Notes: generated from the letters alone by a model not told the origin. Shown: positions 12,401 to 23,118, numbered from the stretch's first letter. The stretch: 64,000 bases of DNA from Rhipicephalus microplus (GCF_043290135.1 NW_027464601.1:6060001-6124000), one strand, 5' to 3'. Translations and numbers: made by a program.

Positions 12401-15400
12401 GGAAAATGTAACAGATAAAAACTGTACACTTAGAATAACCTCCTTAAGATACCCGTGGACAGCACCAGTCATGTCATTCGTGCTAACCACATATCGAGGT
12501 AAAGCCCGCATCAGTCTCAGCTGGCACACTATACGTAAGAAAGGGTCCCTTGCATACCAAAAAAATAGGAATCAATTTGCGACTTGGCGTATGAAAAGAT
12601 GTGGTAAACCCAGCCCTTCGTGTTGTACATTTTGAAACATATTAGTTCGAGTGCATCTCTCCCAGTTCGAGGCCTGCACGAACACTGCGAAGATGCGATG
12701 GAGCTCCTGTATGTTTGCCTTTGAACAATGTAATAATTGCATCACATACCAAAGTTTTGAGGCACAGAAACGATCGCAGACAGTCGCCCTCGAAAACACT
12801 GAGAGATGATTACCGCTGCATCTATTGGCTTCCGTCCTGATTTGTTTCGCTTGTTCTTTCCAGTAGTTCTGGTTATCTTTATAATATTTCAGTGGCACCC
12901 CAAGGTACCTGACAGGTGTTGTCACCCATTTAACATTGGCACAATAGTTTGGTCTTGACAACCACTCTCCATATCAAAAACCCAGACACTTTCCCCAATT
13001 TACTAGACTGCCCAATGCATTGCCGAACCTTTTACCTACCCTAATGGTAATGGTAACACTATCTTGATCGGTACGACAAACACCCCATTGTAGGCATAAG
13101 CCAGAATTTTAACTTCGGATTCTTGTAATATAAAGCTATAAATGCTACTGTTTTGAGTGATTGCTAAGCACAATTATTTAATATATAAAATGAACAGCAG
13201 GGGACACAGCGGGCAGCCCTGACAGACAGAACCCTTTATGTTATTTGTACCTCCTAACGTCTTGTTAATTACAAGACGGGTCGTGAAGTTCCAGTATGCC
13301 ATAAATACCCCATCTCTGAATACAGAAACAACGTTCACATGGTCAAGAATGGCTAGCAGAGGGTTGTGGGAAACACAATCAAGAGCTTTCTCGAGATCAA
13401 TCTGTAGAATGGCTACCCCTACTTGATTGGCATCGCTACACTCGAGCACGCAGCGCATCTTGTGTATAGTGGTCACAATGGAGCGTCCCATAATCCCGCA
13501 TGTTTAGTGGGGCCCTACAAATTCTTTGATCACCCCTTGAAGCCACCAAGCTAGTACTTTAATTAAAATTTTGTAATCACAATTAGTTAGTGATAGAGGT
13601 CAACTCGAAGAAACAACTTTTAACTTCTCTGAGTGTTCTGTCTTAGGTATCAAAGCTGTATGTGCTTCACTAAAGGACCTAGGGAGGATATTAAGTTTAT
13701 AAGCCTGGTCGAAGACATCAGCGAGTACTTAGGATAATTCATTTTTAAACTCATCATAAAACGAAACACAAAGCCTGATCAGCCCGGGAGGTTTACCAGG
13801 ATTTATTTTAACTATATCCCTTTCTACTTTCGTTGCCGTTATAGCTAGCTCTAAAGCTGATTTGGTGTGATTTGTCAACTTCTGCATTCTGCTAAGGAAC
13901 TCTTTCTTAAACGCCTTTGAATCGATGGGCGTGGCAGTGAAGAGTGCTTCGCAGTGTTCAAACGCTCATCCTATGCTTTTATTGTCGGAAACTTCGATAC
14001 CGATGACTTCATTGGCATCTATATGATTTCGTGTGGTATGATTCTAATCCAAGCGCTTGCTTCGTCGGGTGATCATCCACAGTCATTGATGTTGCTCTGG
14101 CTCACGTCAGCGCTCTGCGATAGCGTTCTACATCATATAACTCTATCATCTGTTTGAGACTCCGCAAATCGACACCATATACTCTAAATTTTTCAGATTC
14201 AAGAGCTGTTAGCCTCTCAAGTGCACGTCTAAGCTCTTTCTCCTTCTCTTTAGATTCAAAAGATAAAACGCTAGATATCTCTATTGCTTTCATTTTGATT
14301 CGCTGCTTAATAGCTCCCATTCTTCTCTTATTTTGTCCTTACGCTCCATGTTAATATAAATAAATTCTTTTATAACTGATGCGCTAAATTACTCATCCCT
14401 TAAGAGGTTAGAGTTCATTTTCCAGTGCTTCCAAAAAAAAGGAGTTCCTTTCTCTTTTTGACCCGATATTACATTTTACAAGACAGTAAGCAGAAAAGGA
14501 AACAGGGACGTTATAACTGCTACGCTTGGCCATCGCATCCGCAGTAAGCTAAAGTCGATCCAATTGGGCATTACTTGTGCCGTGAAAGTGCGTATACTTC
14601 ACATTTCGGGAGCTATACAGACACTCCGCTACATCTACTAATTAGTATTCAATATTCACCCATGCCAAGACATCAATGCTTTTGTATTTAACGTTGCGAC
14701 TGCTTAATCTATCACTTTCATTCAAGAAAAAGTTGAAATCTCCCACGAATAAGAGTTTCCCTACTAGTGCACAGATGTTGTCGTAAATTGAAAAAAAAAC
14801 TTGCTCTTTCCTGACAAATAAATGGAGCGTAAACACATATAATGCGCCAATCAGTATCAATATAAACCATATCGCACCGTACTACTCGGCCTGACGAGCA
14901 CGAAAAGACATTTTGTATGAAAAATCCTCCAAGTTTTCTAACAAAAAGAACACATCCCCCAGATGTGCCTATGGCTTGGCACACAGTCGCCAAACATCGT
15001 GATGCAAGCTTAAGCACTATGCTCCCAGTCTCCTCCTCTCCTTCAACTTCCGTCTCCTGCACTGCAAGTACATCCAGATTTTCTTCCAACAGCAATCAAT
15101 AGACTTGGCTTTGCTTCTTCTTTCAAGCTAAGCGTCTAATACTCGGAGTGGCGAAGCTAAATGATACTTGAGGCGCTATTTAAACCATGTGGAGGAGTTA
15201 GGCCCGGAGCATGGCGTTTACCTGGCATGTCTAGCGCTACGCTAGACGCCTCCGGGACCGGCCAACCACCAAGTTTCATTGCACAGTGAAACCGTTTTGT
15301 TCACAGCTTTCTTGTCCATGGTGCCACCAGCTCTTGCTCTAAGGCAGGTGCGTCGTACAGTCGGCACCTTTGCCGGTGGCTCTTCCACGCTACTTGCGCT

Positions 15401-18400
15401 GTTATTGTCTCCCGTCTTCGCAGTTAGTCCTTCCAATGGTCTTTTGATGGCTGGAACGGCGCCGCTAGACCCAGAGACGCAGGAGGCATTGGCACCGCAC
15501 ACTTACCCGAGGAAGCTGCGTTGCTCACACTGATTTAGGGACAGTGAGAGCAAAATAGACTTTAAGCGGGTACAATTAACTAGAAGGAGGTTATATGATT
15601 GGTGGATAAAGTCAAGGCACGAGTGAAAATTAAACCCTTCGCTGCAAAGTACGATTCCTGAACCCCACTGTTTAAGGGAAAAAAATGAATCTAGTTTTTG
15701 GTTCATTCAGTAATACGGCTTGGTGGCGCTAGCCACCGCCCGATCTAAAGGGTACAGCCATATCCATCCATGCATCCATCCATGCCCCATCTCAAAGTTT
15801 CTGACATTCGCCGTTAGGGACACACAGAAAAGAGACGCGTCCTCGCGTCCCCAATGTTTTCCGGGCACAATCCGCCGACAAATGCAGGGCGCGAGATGCG
15901 CGCGTAGCGTTTCATTTACATTGAGGTTCTGCCATTTTTTTAGGGGCGAAGCTCCTTATGGCTTGGTTTGTGCGTCCCTCGTAGTACGTAACCACCAGTG
16001 GCACATACCCGAAAAAGCGGTTCTTACGATTTTGACCTCCAAGGTTGTTCCGGTGAGAGATTTCTTCTGTGCGTTGTTGAACAATAAAAGATAGTGCTCA
16101 ATGCACATGTTAATGGCTGCTAAGAGGAATGAGAGACAGGAGCATTTGGCCTTTAGGTAACGCGCACGCTGCGATCCCCATTAGCAACTATTGGCATGTA
16201 CATTGAGCACGATCTGACAAGAAAGGGTTGCTACGTTATACTCGCTGGGTGTAACCTCCTTGGTTTTAGAAAGGTTTAGCGAGCGTTGGGCCGCATAGCC
16301 ATGAATACAGTGAACTAGTATATACCATGAATTCGAGGTGGTTAAAGGTGGGAAGTAAACCCGAAGCGCAAGCCGTAAGAAAGTGTGCATGTGCCACCTC
16401 CCGTTTATCCTTGAAATGTCCGCTGGATGGCGGTGCTTCTATATGGAGAATATATGATGAAAAGATGCGAGATGGTGGGAGTGCTGAATAGATGGACGAA
16501 CGGACACACAGACAGATGCATGGATGGACGCATGAACGGACGCAGGCGCGGATGCATGGACGAATGCAGGGACGGACGCACGAACAGACGCACGCACGGA
16601 CGGGTGGATGGACGCATGGACGGTTACACAGACGTACGCAGGAACGGACGGAAGCAAGAACGAATGGACGAACGAATGCTTTGCCCCACTCCCCATCATT
16701 CACTCCGTGGATATGCTGCCATTTTTTTAAGTGCGAATGCACTTCATAAGCAACCCTGAATCCACCGTCCGGGGTGCGCCTCCTCCTCTCCCCTAGCAAC
16801 GGTGCAAGGAGTGGAGAGGAGCGTTTGTAGCAATGGCGCAGCGACGTCACACACCACGTGACTGCGTGCGCCCGTGCTGCCACGACTTGCTAGAGATCAG
16901 CAAGTCGTCATAGGTATGGATCCATCGCAGGCATGAACCTCGACTGCGATACTTCCAACAACGAGTACAACGCAATCGAATGCGAGCATTGCACGCGTCT
17001 TTGAAGATGGCGCGCCGGTTGGAGACAAGGCAGCCCGGCGAAGGGCCCGTGATGCCGAGCGCAAGCGGGCGAAGCGGGTGTCACAGAACGAGCGCTAAAA
17101 ATAGGCGCGCCGCAAATTCTTGCGGTAACGCGCGGAAGAAACGCCGCGAAGTCAAAAGAAAAAAAAAGGGAAAGAAAAAGAAAACAAACGGCCAAGGCTC
17201 CCCGGGCGCGCGCTCTCCCCGCAGAAGCGTGGCTTCATCGATGAACCTCCTCACCCCACAACGGCGGCCGAGCAAGCCCGCGATTTTTCTAGCACGAAGG
17301 AGGCGTGGCCACGCCGAGATGAGTCATCCGACGCGGAGGGCAGTCAAACCGTCTCGCGCCTCTCCCCAGCCTTCGCTGTGTATCGCGCCGACGAATTGAG
17401 GAGAACTTTCTGGAAGGTGGCGCGGAACGTATTTAATCGAGCAGCCGAGACGAGAAATCAGGAGGAGACGGAAGTGAGCGCCAGAGCGCGTAGGGATTCC
17501 GCCGTGTAGTCGGCGAAGTTTTTGGTCCGTAGGGACGAGGCCGGAGGTGAAGAAGATTTCCACCTGAGGGGTGACGACTCGAGCTACCGGCAAGAGTGTG
17601 TGTTTACCGCTATCGAGCGAAGACGCGTGGCGACAGCTGCGAGTGTGAAGCCGACGTGTTCCGGCGAAGAAGTTAGAAGCTTGGAGAGTGGCCTATTGAA
17701 GACGGGAGTTTTCCTGGAAGAGAAACTCCGGCGAGGTTTCCTGGAAGAGAAACTTCGAGGGCTGCGGAACGACAACAACGCTGGACTTTGAGTGAGTGAT
17801 TCTCGGAAGAGTATCATCTCGACTTTGGTTCCAAGAACTTTGGACTGAATAGGTTTTCTATCTCTTTAGTCTTTAAGTGTCTTGGTTGTTCAATGCATGC
17901 GACTGCATTGTAGTGCGTATTGTTGTCCGTGTCCGTTGTTTCAAGTGTGACTGATTGTATTGTGTAGTACGTTGATTGATTGGTTTGATTGGTGACATAT
18001 TGTATGCAACTATTGTGGAGTGTGCAATTTTGTGTGTTGTTTTCGATCTGCCATTATTGAGAATATAATTTGTTTGTTTATCAACTCTCGGCTCTGACTT
18101 GTTCTTTGGGCCACAGCCGGCGTCCGCTGGCGCGCCAAAAAGGACCACTTCTAAATTGTCCACGCTTTCGTGGTGCGGTTTGGGGGGCCGATACTTCGGC
18201 TCTTGGAATTAGCCCGGCGATCGCCTCCCTAATTAACGGGACCTGCGTGTGACAGCGGGCCGCAGTCATAAAAATCATTATAGTGTGAATTTACTCTCAC
18301 ATATACGCGTAAACTCACCAAAATTTCTCGAGAGGGTCTAATGGTTCCGGGGAATCGCAATGTGATCACACGGGGGAGTTTACTTTAACTCACTGGCGAA

Positions 18401-20512
18401 TGCCAACGGATTTTAACTTGACTCCCCCTCATAGCATCCCCCGTGCCTTCGCCTTTAACCATGTTCACCCTCGGGGAAATACTTGGCAGCTTTTCACATC
18501 GGTATCAGCACTATATTCATCGCACCGTGTTCAAGCGATTGTCACAAACTGAATTAAAGTTTCATTCAAATAAAGGATCGGCAACCTCACTGAGTTCTAC
18601 ACAATTATCAGCAACAATTTTTTTATTTGTACCGGGCAATACTATGTTAATCCTATCTTTTACAGAGAGAAAAAGCAACATTGGTCCCAGAACTCTAATC
18701 TGGTGCACAGCTGATCAGACAGTGTCTGTAGAAATTGGGCACCTAGGCGAAAGCAAACTGAATACATTCTGTCGAGTACTCTTTAGTGCGGCCATGCAAG
18801 AAATATATGAAGCAGATGAATTCCTTCAAGTTTACCAATTAGTTTATGTAGAATAGGATGGTCAAATGAAGCATATATACTTTGTAGCATAACATCGACT
18901 TATTAGTTCAAAGATACTTCTCCGTCCATGTGACACTTCTTCATGATTTTTGGCGCTTAAAATTACCGCGACCACACCAGAGCATGAACGCCCATGCAAA
19001 ATTGCCGAGTTCAACCTTCCTTTTTTTTGTAGTTTCTCCACATTGTATGAAACAAGTTTTCTTAAATATGTTATGTTCAACCTTTGAGTCCCTCAAATCA
19101 AAATGTAAGTGATATTTTAATGGTAAATAATTACTTGTATAGACCTTAGCGCACACGATCAAAATCTATTGCGTCATGGCGGCTTGGTGCAGGAAGATCA
19201 TACTGGCACCCCCCCCCTCCCCCAGTGTTTTCAGGTCAGAAGCAGTGCATGGGGCAGTTGAACCCTGTGTGCTGCGTCACCAATCTTTCTGCGCATGTGC
19301 ATCCCCTCTCTCTTTCTCTCTCGAGTCACTAGCGAAAGCAACCAAACGCTTCCTCAGCAGCGCAGCGCCCACACCTCCACTGCGCATGCGTACCTTCCTT
19401 TGCCTTCATCTGTTCTAATACGCTCCACCCCTCCTACACTCCCCGTGGAAACACGTTCTATGAGACAGAGCGTGCCTGCTTTGTTCGTAGACGTTGACCG
19501 TCGGTATTGCGGTGGTCCAAGTTTCCGGGAGACACAACGCGTCTGCTTCGGTTAGCACGAGATCACGTCCGATGTCTCTGGCGTGTGCGTTGAAGGACCG
19601 GCTGTTTACTAGTGCTATATTCATGGCCCTCGGCAGCGTTCACAGCAGCGGTGATCGAACTCACGCCATGGTCCCTGGTAGCGTTAGTAAGGTAGAGGCG
19701 TTGAATGGTGATGCACGTGCTTGAGGCGACATAGACGAGTTTTAATGGGGGCCGTTTGCTCTCTCAGCGCTTCTTTTCATCCATAGAAGGTTCTCTTTAG
19801 CGCGTGATGTCTTTTGTGCATTTCCTGGCTTTCCGAGCCATTGACCGCATATTCTTTCGCCAATTTGAAATTATGAAATAATGATACGCTCTAAATGTAT
19901 TGTTATCTTTAAGGTGTTTACTCAAGCGTGTTTTTCAACATGTACATACGTATTTACACTACATTTTTCGGCTACAATCGTCACTCAAACATATAGTAAC
20001 AACAGTACCAGCCGTCAGAAATGGCCGTTGTTCTTCCGATCAACAGTCACATTCACGCCGCTTCCGTTGAACCGTATTCAGCGCACACTCTTGCGCCCAC
20101 TGAAAGGCCTTGTGCAAGCGCTATTATTCCGCATACTGTGTAAAAAAAGTGTGAATACGCAATATGTTTCTATTCCAGTGAATATCTCATGTGCGGTCCG
20201 TTAAATAAGGAAGAATTCAAGAACGTGATGAATTTCATGCACTCAGAATGCCCGATTGAACCCGGATCATACACGCTAACAATCAAAGCCACCATTCCAA
20301 ATGTGTCATACTTCAGGCAACGCTTCAAGGTACGTGCGAGAGAAAAAATGAAGTGAAATAGTGCTTTTATGAATTTCATCATTTTATTCTGCCAGACGTG
20401 CAGATGCGACGAGAAGGGTGACGAGCCTGCCTGCTCGACCGAGGCAGCAGAACACAACGCGGCACAACTACGTAGAAGAGAACAACTTAGGGCAAGTATT
20501 CGCGCCGCCTAA
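7609..20512 (+). CDS. ML-domain (MD-2-related lipid-recognition) secreted protein, four exons proposed
   Basis: Proposed exons: 7609-7711, 9121-9298, 20179-20329, 20396-20512 (182 codons). Exons 2 and 3 have consensus splice sites and join in phase 2 so that TG|T makes a Cys. The joined product contains the ML pattern: a basic strand AVRFRRVRLLNV, YGQEM, then FGSC-EYLMC and the hallmark ECPIEPGSYTL followed by a proline-containing strand. ML proteins (NPC2, MD-2, GM2A, mite group 2 allergens) bind single lipids in a beta-sandwich and are secreted; ticks carry many copies. Exon 1 supplies a signal-peptide-like start and the N-terminal Cys. Exon 4 has a good acceptor and stays in frame but its Cys/Arg-rich tail is not ML-like, so the true C-terminus is uncertain. 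The 10.9-kb intron is full of repeats. Expression is not testable here. Confidence 0.7.
8147..8175 (+). repeat. C14-A8-G7 homopolymer hairpin
   Basis: Fourteen C, eight A and seven G in direct succession, a self-complementary C/G stem with an A loop. It lies in the proposed first intron of the ML gene. Confidence 0.9.
8948..9032 (-). mobile_element. Ruka-like SINE head fragment
   Basis: The + strand reads AATGCGGCCGCGGCGGCTGG, ATTCGATTCC, then a diverged anticodon-arm region and GGCTACCGTGGCGG, the reverse complement of the SINE tRNA-like head. The body is missing. It ends about 90 bases before ML exon 2. Confidence 0.6.
9121..9298 (+). CDS. ML gene exon 2
   Basis: A pyrimidine-rich acceptor (TTCCTTTTCTCACTTTTCAG, ending 9120) and a perfect donor (TTG|GTAAGT at 9299) bound 178 bases open in one frame: 2 nt, 58 codons, 2 nt. 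The product starts AYAVRFRRVRLLNVIYGQEM and ends SCKNNFGS plus half a Cys codon. Alternating hydrophobic residues fit beta strands; YGQ and the paired cysteines fit tick ML proteins as I remember them. Confidence 0.82.
9365..9456 (+). repeat. (ATCT)n microsatellite
   Basis: About 22 ATCT units with minor variants at the right end, 65 bases after ML exon 2. Confidence 0.95.
9480..10310 (+). repeat. Diverged ~147-bp satellite, about five to six units
   Basis: Units restart at CTAG marks near 9776, 9921, 10052 and 10197, each followed by a CAYATACCAAATTTGGTATG-like stretch, then a TGACACATCCAAACA.GATAATCA.GACATG segment, TGTAACAACATGA.TACA, and ATGATGCGCTCGCGGCCGTTT. Two more decayed units lie at 9480-9775. 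Unit length varies from 130 to 150. This is an old tandem array inside the long ML intron. Confidence 0.75.
10311..11649. other. No supported feature
   Basis: Intronic AT-rich sequence with short random frames on both strands and no repeat I can align. Confidence 0.4.
11650..11714 (-). repeat. tRNA-like sequence abutting a LINE tail
   Basis: On the minus strand GGTAGCTCAGTGGCTACC (A-box/D-arm-like) is followed by a CGCG/CGCG stem with a 7-base loop and GTTCAATTC (B-box-like). The T-arm does not pair and position 33 of the loop is C, so it is not a functional tRNA. It begins directly after the poly(A) end of the LINE. Confidence 0.55.
11715..15190 (-). mobile_element. L1/Tx1-like LINE, nearly full ORF2, decayed
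   Basis: Reading the minus strand: an APE endonuclease starts near 15160 (LDVLAVQETEVEG, SGGCVLFVRK, VYAPF.CQERASFF; GDFNFFLNESDR in another frame near 14740), followed by a linker with KEKELRRALERLTALESEK (14220-14320), RT motif A (QIDLEKALDCVSH) and motif B (SVCQGCPLCPLLF) at 13174-13491, a thumb (YLGVPLKYYKDNQNYW, 12572-12961), and a C-terminal Cys/His segment ending in IDHVFLHCWYGVHFWDVL (12060-12130). The stop is near 11800, with AATAAAGC and A10 at 11715-11732. Frameshifts and stops separate every block, so it is dead. It sits inside the ML intron. Confidence 0.8.
15242..15502 (-). pseudogene. Possible ORF1 C-terminal part of the same LINE
   Basis: An open minus frame of 86 codons, Ser/Pro/Arg-rich (PAIKRPLEGLTAKTGDNN, RRTCLRARAGGTMDKK), ends just upstream of the endonuclease start. 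Position and composition suggest the ORF1 tail, but no domain is visible. Confidence 0.35.
15929..16750 (+). repeat. Dispersed repeat R2, copy 1, flanked by two hairpin modules
   Basis: 15940-16500 aligns with 35347-35885 over most of its length (shared block CCTTGGTTTTAGAAAGGTTT and others). The left edge has CTGCCATTTTTTTA then GGGGCGAAGCTCC (15930-15955). The right edge repeats CTGCCATTTTTTTA followed by AGTGCGAATGCACTT (16716-16744), a second small hairpin. No coding capacity. Family identity is unknown to me, though AGGGGCGAAGCTCCTTA is a motif I associate with tick repeats. Confidence 0.65.
16488..16680 (+). repeat. Degenerate GGAC/GGAT tetranucleotide tract
   Basis: About 48 units of the type GGAC, GAAC, GGAT, GCAC within repeat R2. 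It keeps several frames open by chance, producing low-complexity Arg/Gly/Met or Cys/Val/Pro frames that are not genes. Confidence 0.85.
16970..17078 (+). pseudogene. Arg/Lys/Ala-rich frame interrupted by the solo LTR
   Basis: The frame reading ARVFEDGAPVGDKAARRR then ARDAERKRAKR is open up to the LTR insertion at 17079 and, across the empty site, continues for eight codons (AAVIKIIIV region after 18259). The RARDAERKR motif resembles the STPR-type arthropod repeats I remember from tick proteins, but only one unit is present. Weak evidence for an old gene fragment. Confidence 0.25.
17079..18254. mobile_element. Solo LTR, 1176 bp, with perfect TSD
   Basis: The segment starts TGTCACA (17079-17085) and ends TGTGACA (18248-18254), a perfect 7-base inverted terminal pair of the TG...CA type. 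The five bases GCGGG stand directly before (17074-17078) and after (18255-18259), the 5-bp target duplication expected of Ty3/gypsy or BEL integrases. There is no internal region, so it is a recombination product of a full element. A GTATTTAAT promoter-like box is near 17429. A duplicated GGAAGAGAAACT motif is near 17718 and 17742. Orientation of transcription is probably + but not proven. Confidence 0.88.
18372..18428. repeat. Short inverted repeat GGGGGAGT/ACTCCCCC
   Basis: Eight-base perfect arms (18372-18379 and 18421-18428) enclose 41 bases containing two TTTAACT-like words. It could be the end of a repeat family or a small foldback; nothing else supports a named element. Confidence 0.4.
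18430..19414. other. No supported feature
   Basis: A 137-codon open frame at 18443-18856 shows no domain, no splice framing and average composition; it is treated as chance. Confidence 0.35.
19415..19640 (-). pseudogene. LINE endonuclease N-terminal fragment
   Basis: The minus strand encodes NIALVNSRSFNAHARDI, then VLTEADALCLPETW, the first two conserved blocks (N-x-RS and x-x-ETW) of an APE endonuclease. It breaks off after about 45 residues. Different sequence from the other LINEs in the window. Lies in the ML intron about 540 bases before exon 3. Confidence 0.6.
20179..20329 (+). CDS. ML gene exon 3
   Basis: Acceptor TTTCTATTCCAG (to 20178) and donor AAG|GTACGTGCG (20330) bound 151 bases: one base completing the split Cys codon, then 50 open codons from EYLMCGPLNKEEF through HSECPIEPGSYTL to VSYFRQRFK. 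The CPIEPGSY motif is the most diagnostic ML signature in the window. If the 66-base intron is retained the protein ends nine codons later at a TGA (20354-20356). Confidence 0.82.
20396..20512 (+). CDS. ML gene, candidate last exon
   Basis: A 66-base intron (20330-20395) ends TTTTATTCTGCCAG. The next 38 codons are open in phase 0 from TCRCDEKGDEPACS to LRASIRAA, then TAA (20510-20512). The tail is Cys/Glu then Arg-rich and does not look like the last ML beta strands, so either this protein has an unusual tail or the real final exon lies elsewhere. Confidence 0.42.
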   Translation, partial: TCRCDEKGDEPACSTEAAEHNAAQLRRREQLRASIRAA

Positions 20513-21110
20513 CAAAGCTTTTTCGTTGTCACAAGCCAGTTGCCAGCGCGTCACATAAAAGTAGGCATAATAGCGCTGATTGACCCGAGTTCGGTAAGGT
20601 TAGGTTTTATCAGGTTTATTTTTTTCCTTTACATAGAAAAAACGAAGCAAAAGCAAAAGGCTGTAAGACCTGAGGGAGGCTTTTGCTCCGACATACAATT
20701 TGGTACACAACAAACAATTAGCAAGTTATATTCAGACAAATAAACGCTACAAGTGTAAAAACAAACAGAACACTTTGCATAACAAAAGACAAAATTACCA
20801 TAAATTACCATAAAAGAAACAGCATTATCGCAATATGTACAATAGGTGAGACCAAAATCACATTTGCACACGTATACATTTCTAAAACAAATGACAGGAT
20901 TGAAACTGTACTGTTAAACATTTGGACACCTAAAGTATTACCTAATCGAAATATTATATTGAATATATTCGATACAACTATGAAGAAAAAAAAATTTTCA
21001 ATGTATTTTTGAAAAATAATATTTATGTCAAATACATTTACAAGTTTATTGAGGAGACTGGGTATTTGATTGTATGTGTTAAATATTGTGTACACGACAA
21101 AGAGGGTCAC

Positions 21111-22099
21111 TATCATCATTAAGAAATTAGACCAACATTCGGAATAAAGAAGAGGTGGACGAGTGGGCTATGCCATGGGCACGGCGGCACGTCCTCTCCT
21201 CAACAGCGCGTAAAAAAATTTAGAGAAAGGGACATGCCGCCGCCTCCGCTGCAGTGTCTATAAATACTATACAGAGTCTACAAATATACTAGCAATTCTG
21301 CTGAGAGCGCGCATTTTTTACGAGAGAGGGTGTCCCCGCATGTGATGACTGCACTCGGATGCCACAAGCGGCACTGCGTGTCAAGAGGGTGCACGAACGT
21401 GCGGAATTACTCTAGTCCAGTTGCTGCTGGACTCTCACCACGTTTAAAATCAGTGTGTGACAGCTGCCATCTGATTTACTGTGAAGTCCGACAGCGTCAT
21501 ATGTACACTGTAACACCCTGAGATTTTAAAAGCTTAGTGGCAATGCAAAAAAAAAAACCTATTGATCGAACAAGAAAAAGGTGTCTTGTTCCCCGCACTA
21601 ACGAATGCAGTACGGTTTTCTGAATGGAAAAAGTAAGATCAAGAGGGCAGATCAAGAGGGCTGAAGCCGAAGGCTGTCGTGTGAGAGAAGCATCCTGAGA
21701 GTGACTCCGTCGAACTATCTTTTCGGAATAGAGTGAACGGTGTCGGGAATGAAGTCGCGTTCAGGCATAATTTAAATGTTGTTATTTATCTAAAAACTTA
21801 AAAATACTCTTCTGAATTTCATTCACACACCTTTTCCATTATTTCAACTTCGGACTCCCTTCCCAACAACGTATTGAGTATCATATGTGGCGAGTGTCAC
21901 TTTGTTGATTGGCATGTCATCATTATTCGTTTTCACGCAAATCCTAATGGAATTCAGGGTAAGAGATAAAGGTTTTCAGGTCTTCTGTGATAATTCTTGC
22001 TCTCAAGAACAAAGCACATTTTAAAAAATAACTCTGGTGGTTAACTGTCAATAGTTTTTAAAATACATTTCTTTGCGTACTGCAACCACTTTGAGTATA

Positions 22100-22190
<91 letters not shown>

Positions 22191-22196
22191 TTATCA

Positions 22197-22239
<43 letters not shown>

Positions 22240-23118
22240 AAATCACCTACATCTGGGTGCTTTATGGTCACCCCGTTAACTCAGGGGAAACCAAAATTAG
22301 TTTGGGCGGGTAAGACGGTTTGATGAGCATGACTCGCTGGTTCTGACATGAATAATTTCACAATCCCGTCACGTACGCTATCAAACCCTTCTCCCCACAT
22401 CTTCTTATTTAATGCATGATGGTTAAGCTGGCATTAGCGACGTTCACCCTACGAATGCAAATATTAAACGTTTGTGTCCTAGCAGAGGAATCGAAGCCAA
22501 GCAATCTGCGTGGACACCAAGTATTCTACTACAGAGTCACGCCAGGTCTTCGAAATATTCGGCAAGAATAGCCAAATGTTCGTGAAACACCAATGCTGGC
22601 TCCAGTGTTGACTATCAATTTCTCACATTTTTAGCGCTACTTCGTAATGTTTCGCTTTATAAAAAGTTACAACTGACACCTTCCATCAGCATGCTTTGCA
22701 TAGCATTGATTCCCAAAATACGTGGGATGTGCCTCTTTTTCTCTTTTTTCGGGCAGTAGCGGCAGCGAAATGTATGCCACCAAATGGTATTCATTTGCTA
22801 TTACAAAGCGCCAATACTGTGAAAGCCGTCGAATAGTTCTTATACAATAAAACATTATAATAGAACAATCCGAAAATACAGAAAAATAACAGTTGGCCTC
22901 GCGTGGCTTGGTCTACTGAAAGCTTCGCAGTGTTTGCGGAGCACAAGGATTGAACGCAAATGCACCCAATTGCACAACTGCACACCATGCGGGCGCCGCC
23001 GGCAGTCATCAGCTGCGGGGCCATTTCCAAGGCCAAGCTCAGCACACTAAGCCCACTAGTCCACTTCTTTATTCCGAATGCTGGTCTAATCCTTGCGCTT
23101 GCTTCTTTAATGATGATA
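21111..23118. mobile_element. Insertion with ~60-bp inverted ends inside a LINE
   Basis: The left end (ATCATCATTAAGAA..TTAGACCAACATTCGGAATAAAGAAG.GGTGGACGAGTGGGCT, in pieces at 21112-21169) matches the reverse complement of 23050-23117 at most positions. Between them lie an (ATCT)n run and sequence with no transposase. No target duplication is evident. It may be a non-autonomous DNA element or two opposed copies of one repeat. Confidence 0.45.
22096..22239 (+). repeat. (ATCT)n microsatellite
   Basis: About 36 units with a few ATTT and ATCA interruptions; it creates a spurious LSIY-repeat frame. Confidence 0.95.

Noticed and set aside
16266..16883. Cys/Val/Arg-repeat frame of 205 codons and its antisense partners
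   Set aside because: Produced by the GGAC/GGAT tetranucleotide tract; low complexity and no start or splice context.
18443..18856. Hypothetical protein of 137 codons
   Set aside because: No domain, no splice framing and no codon bias; similar chance frames occur at 46875-47294 and 34934-35353.
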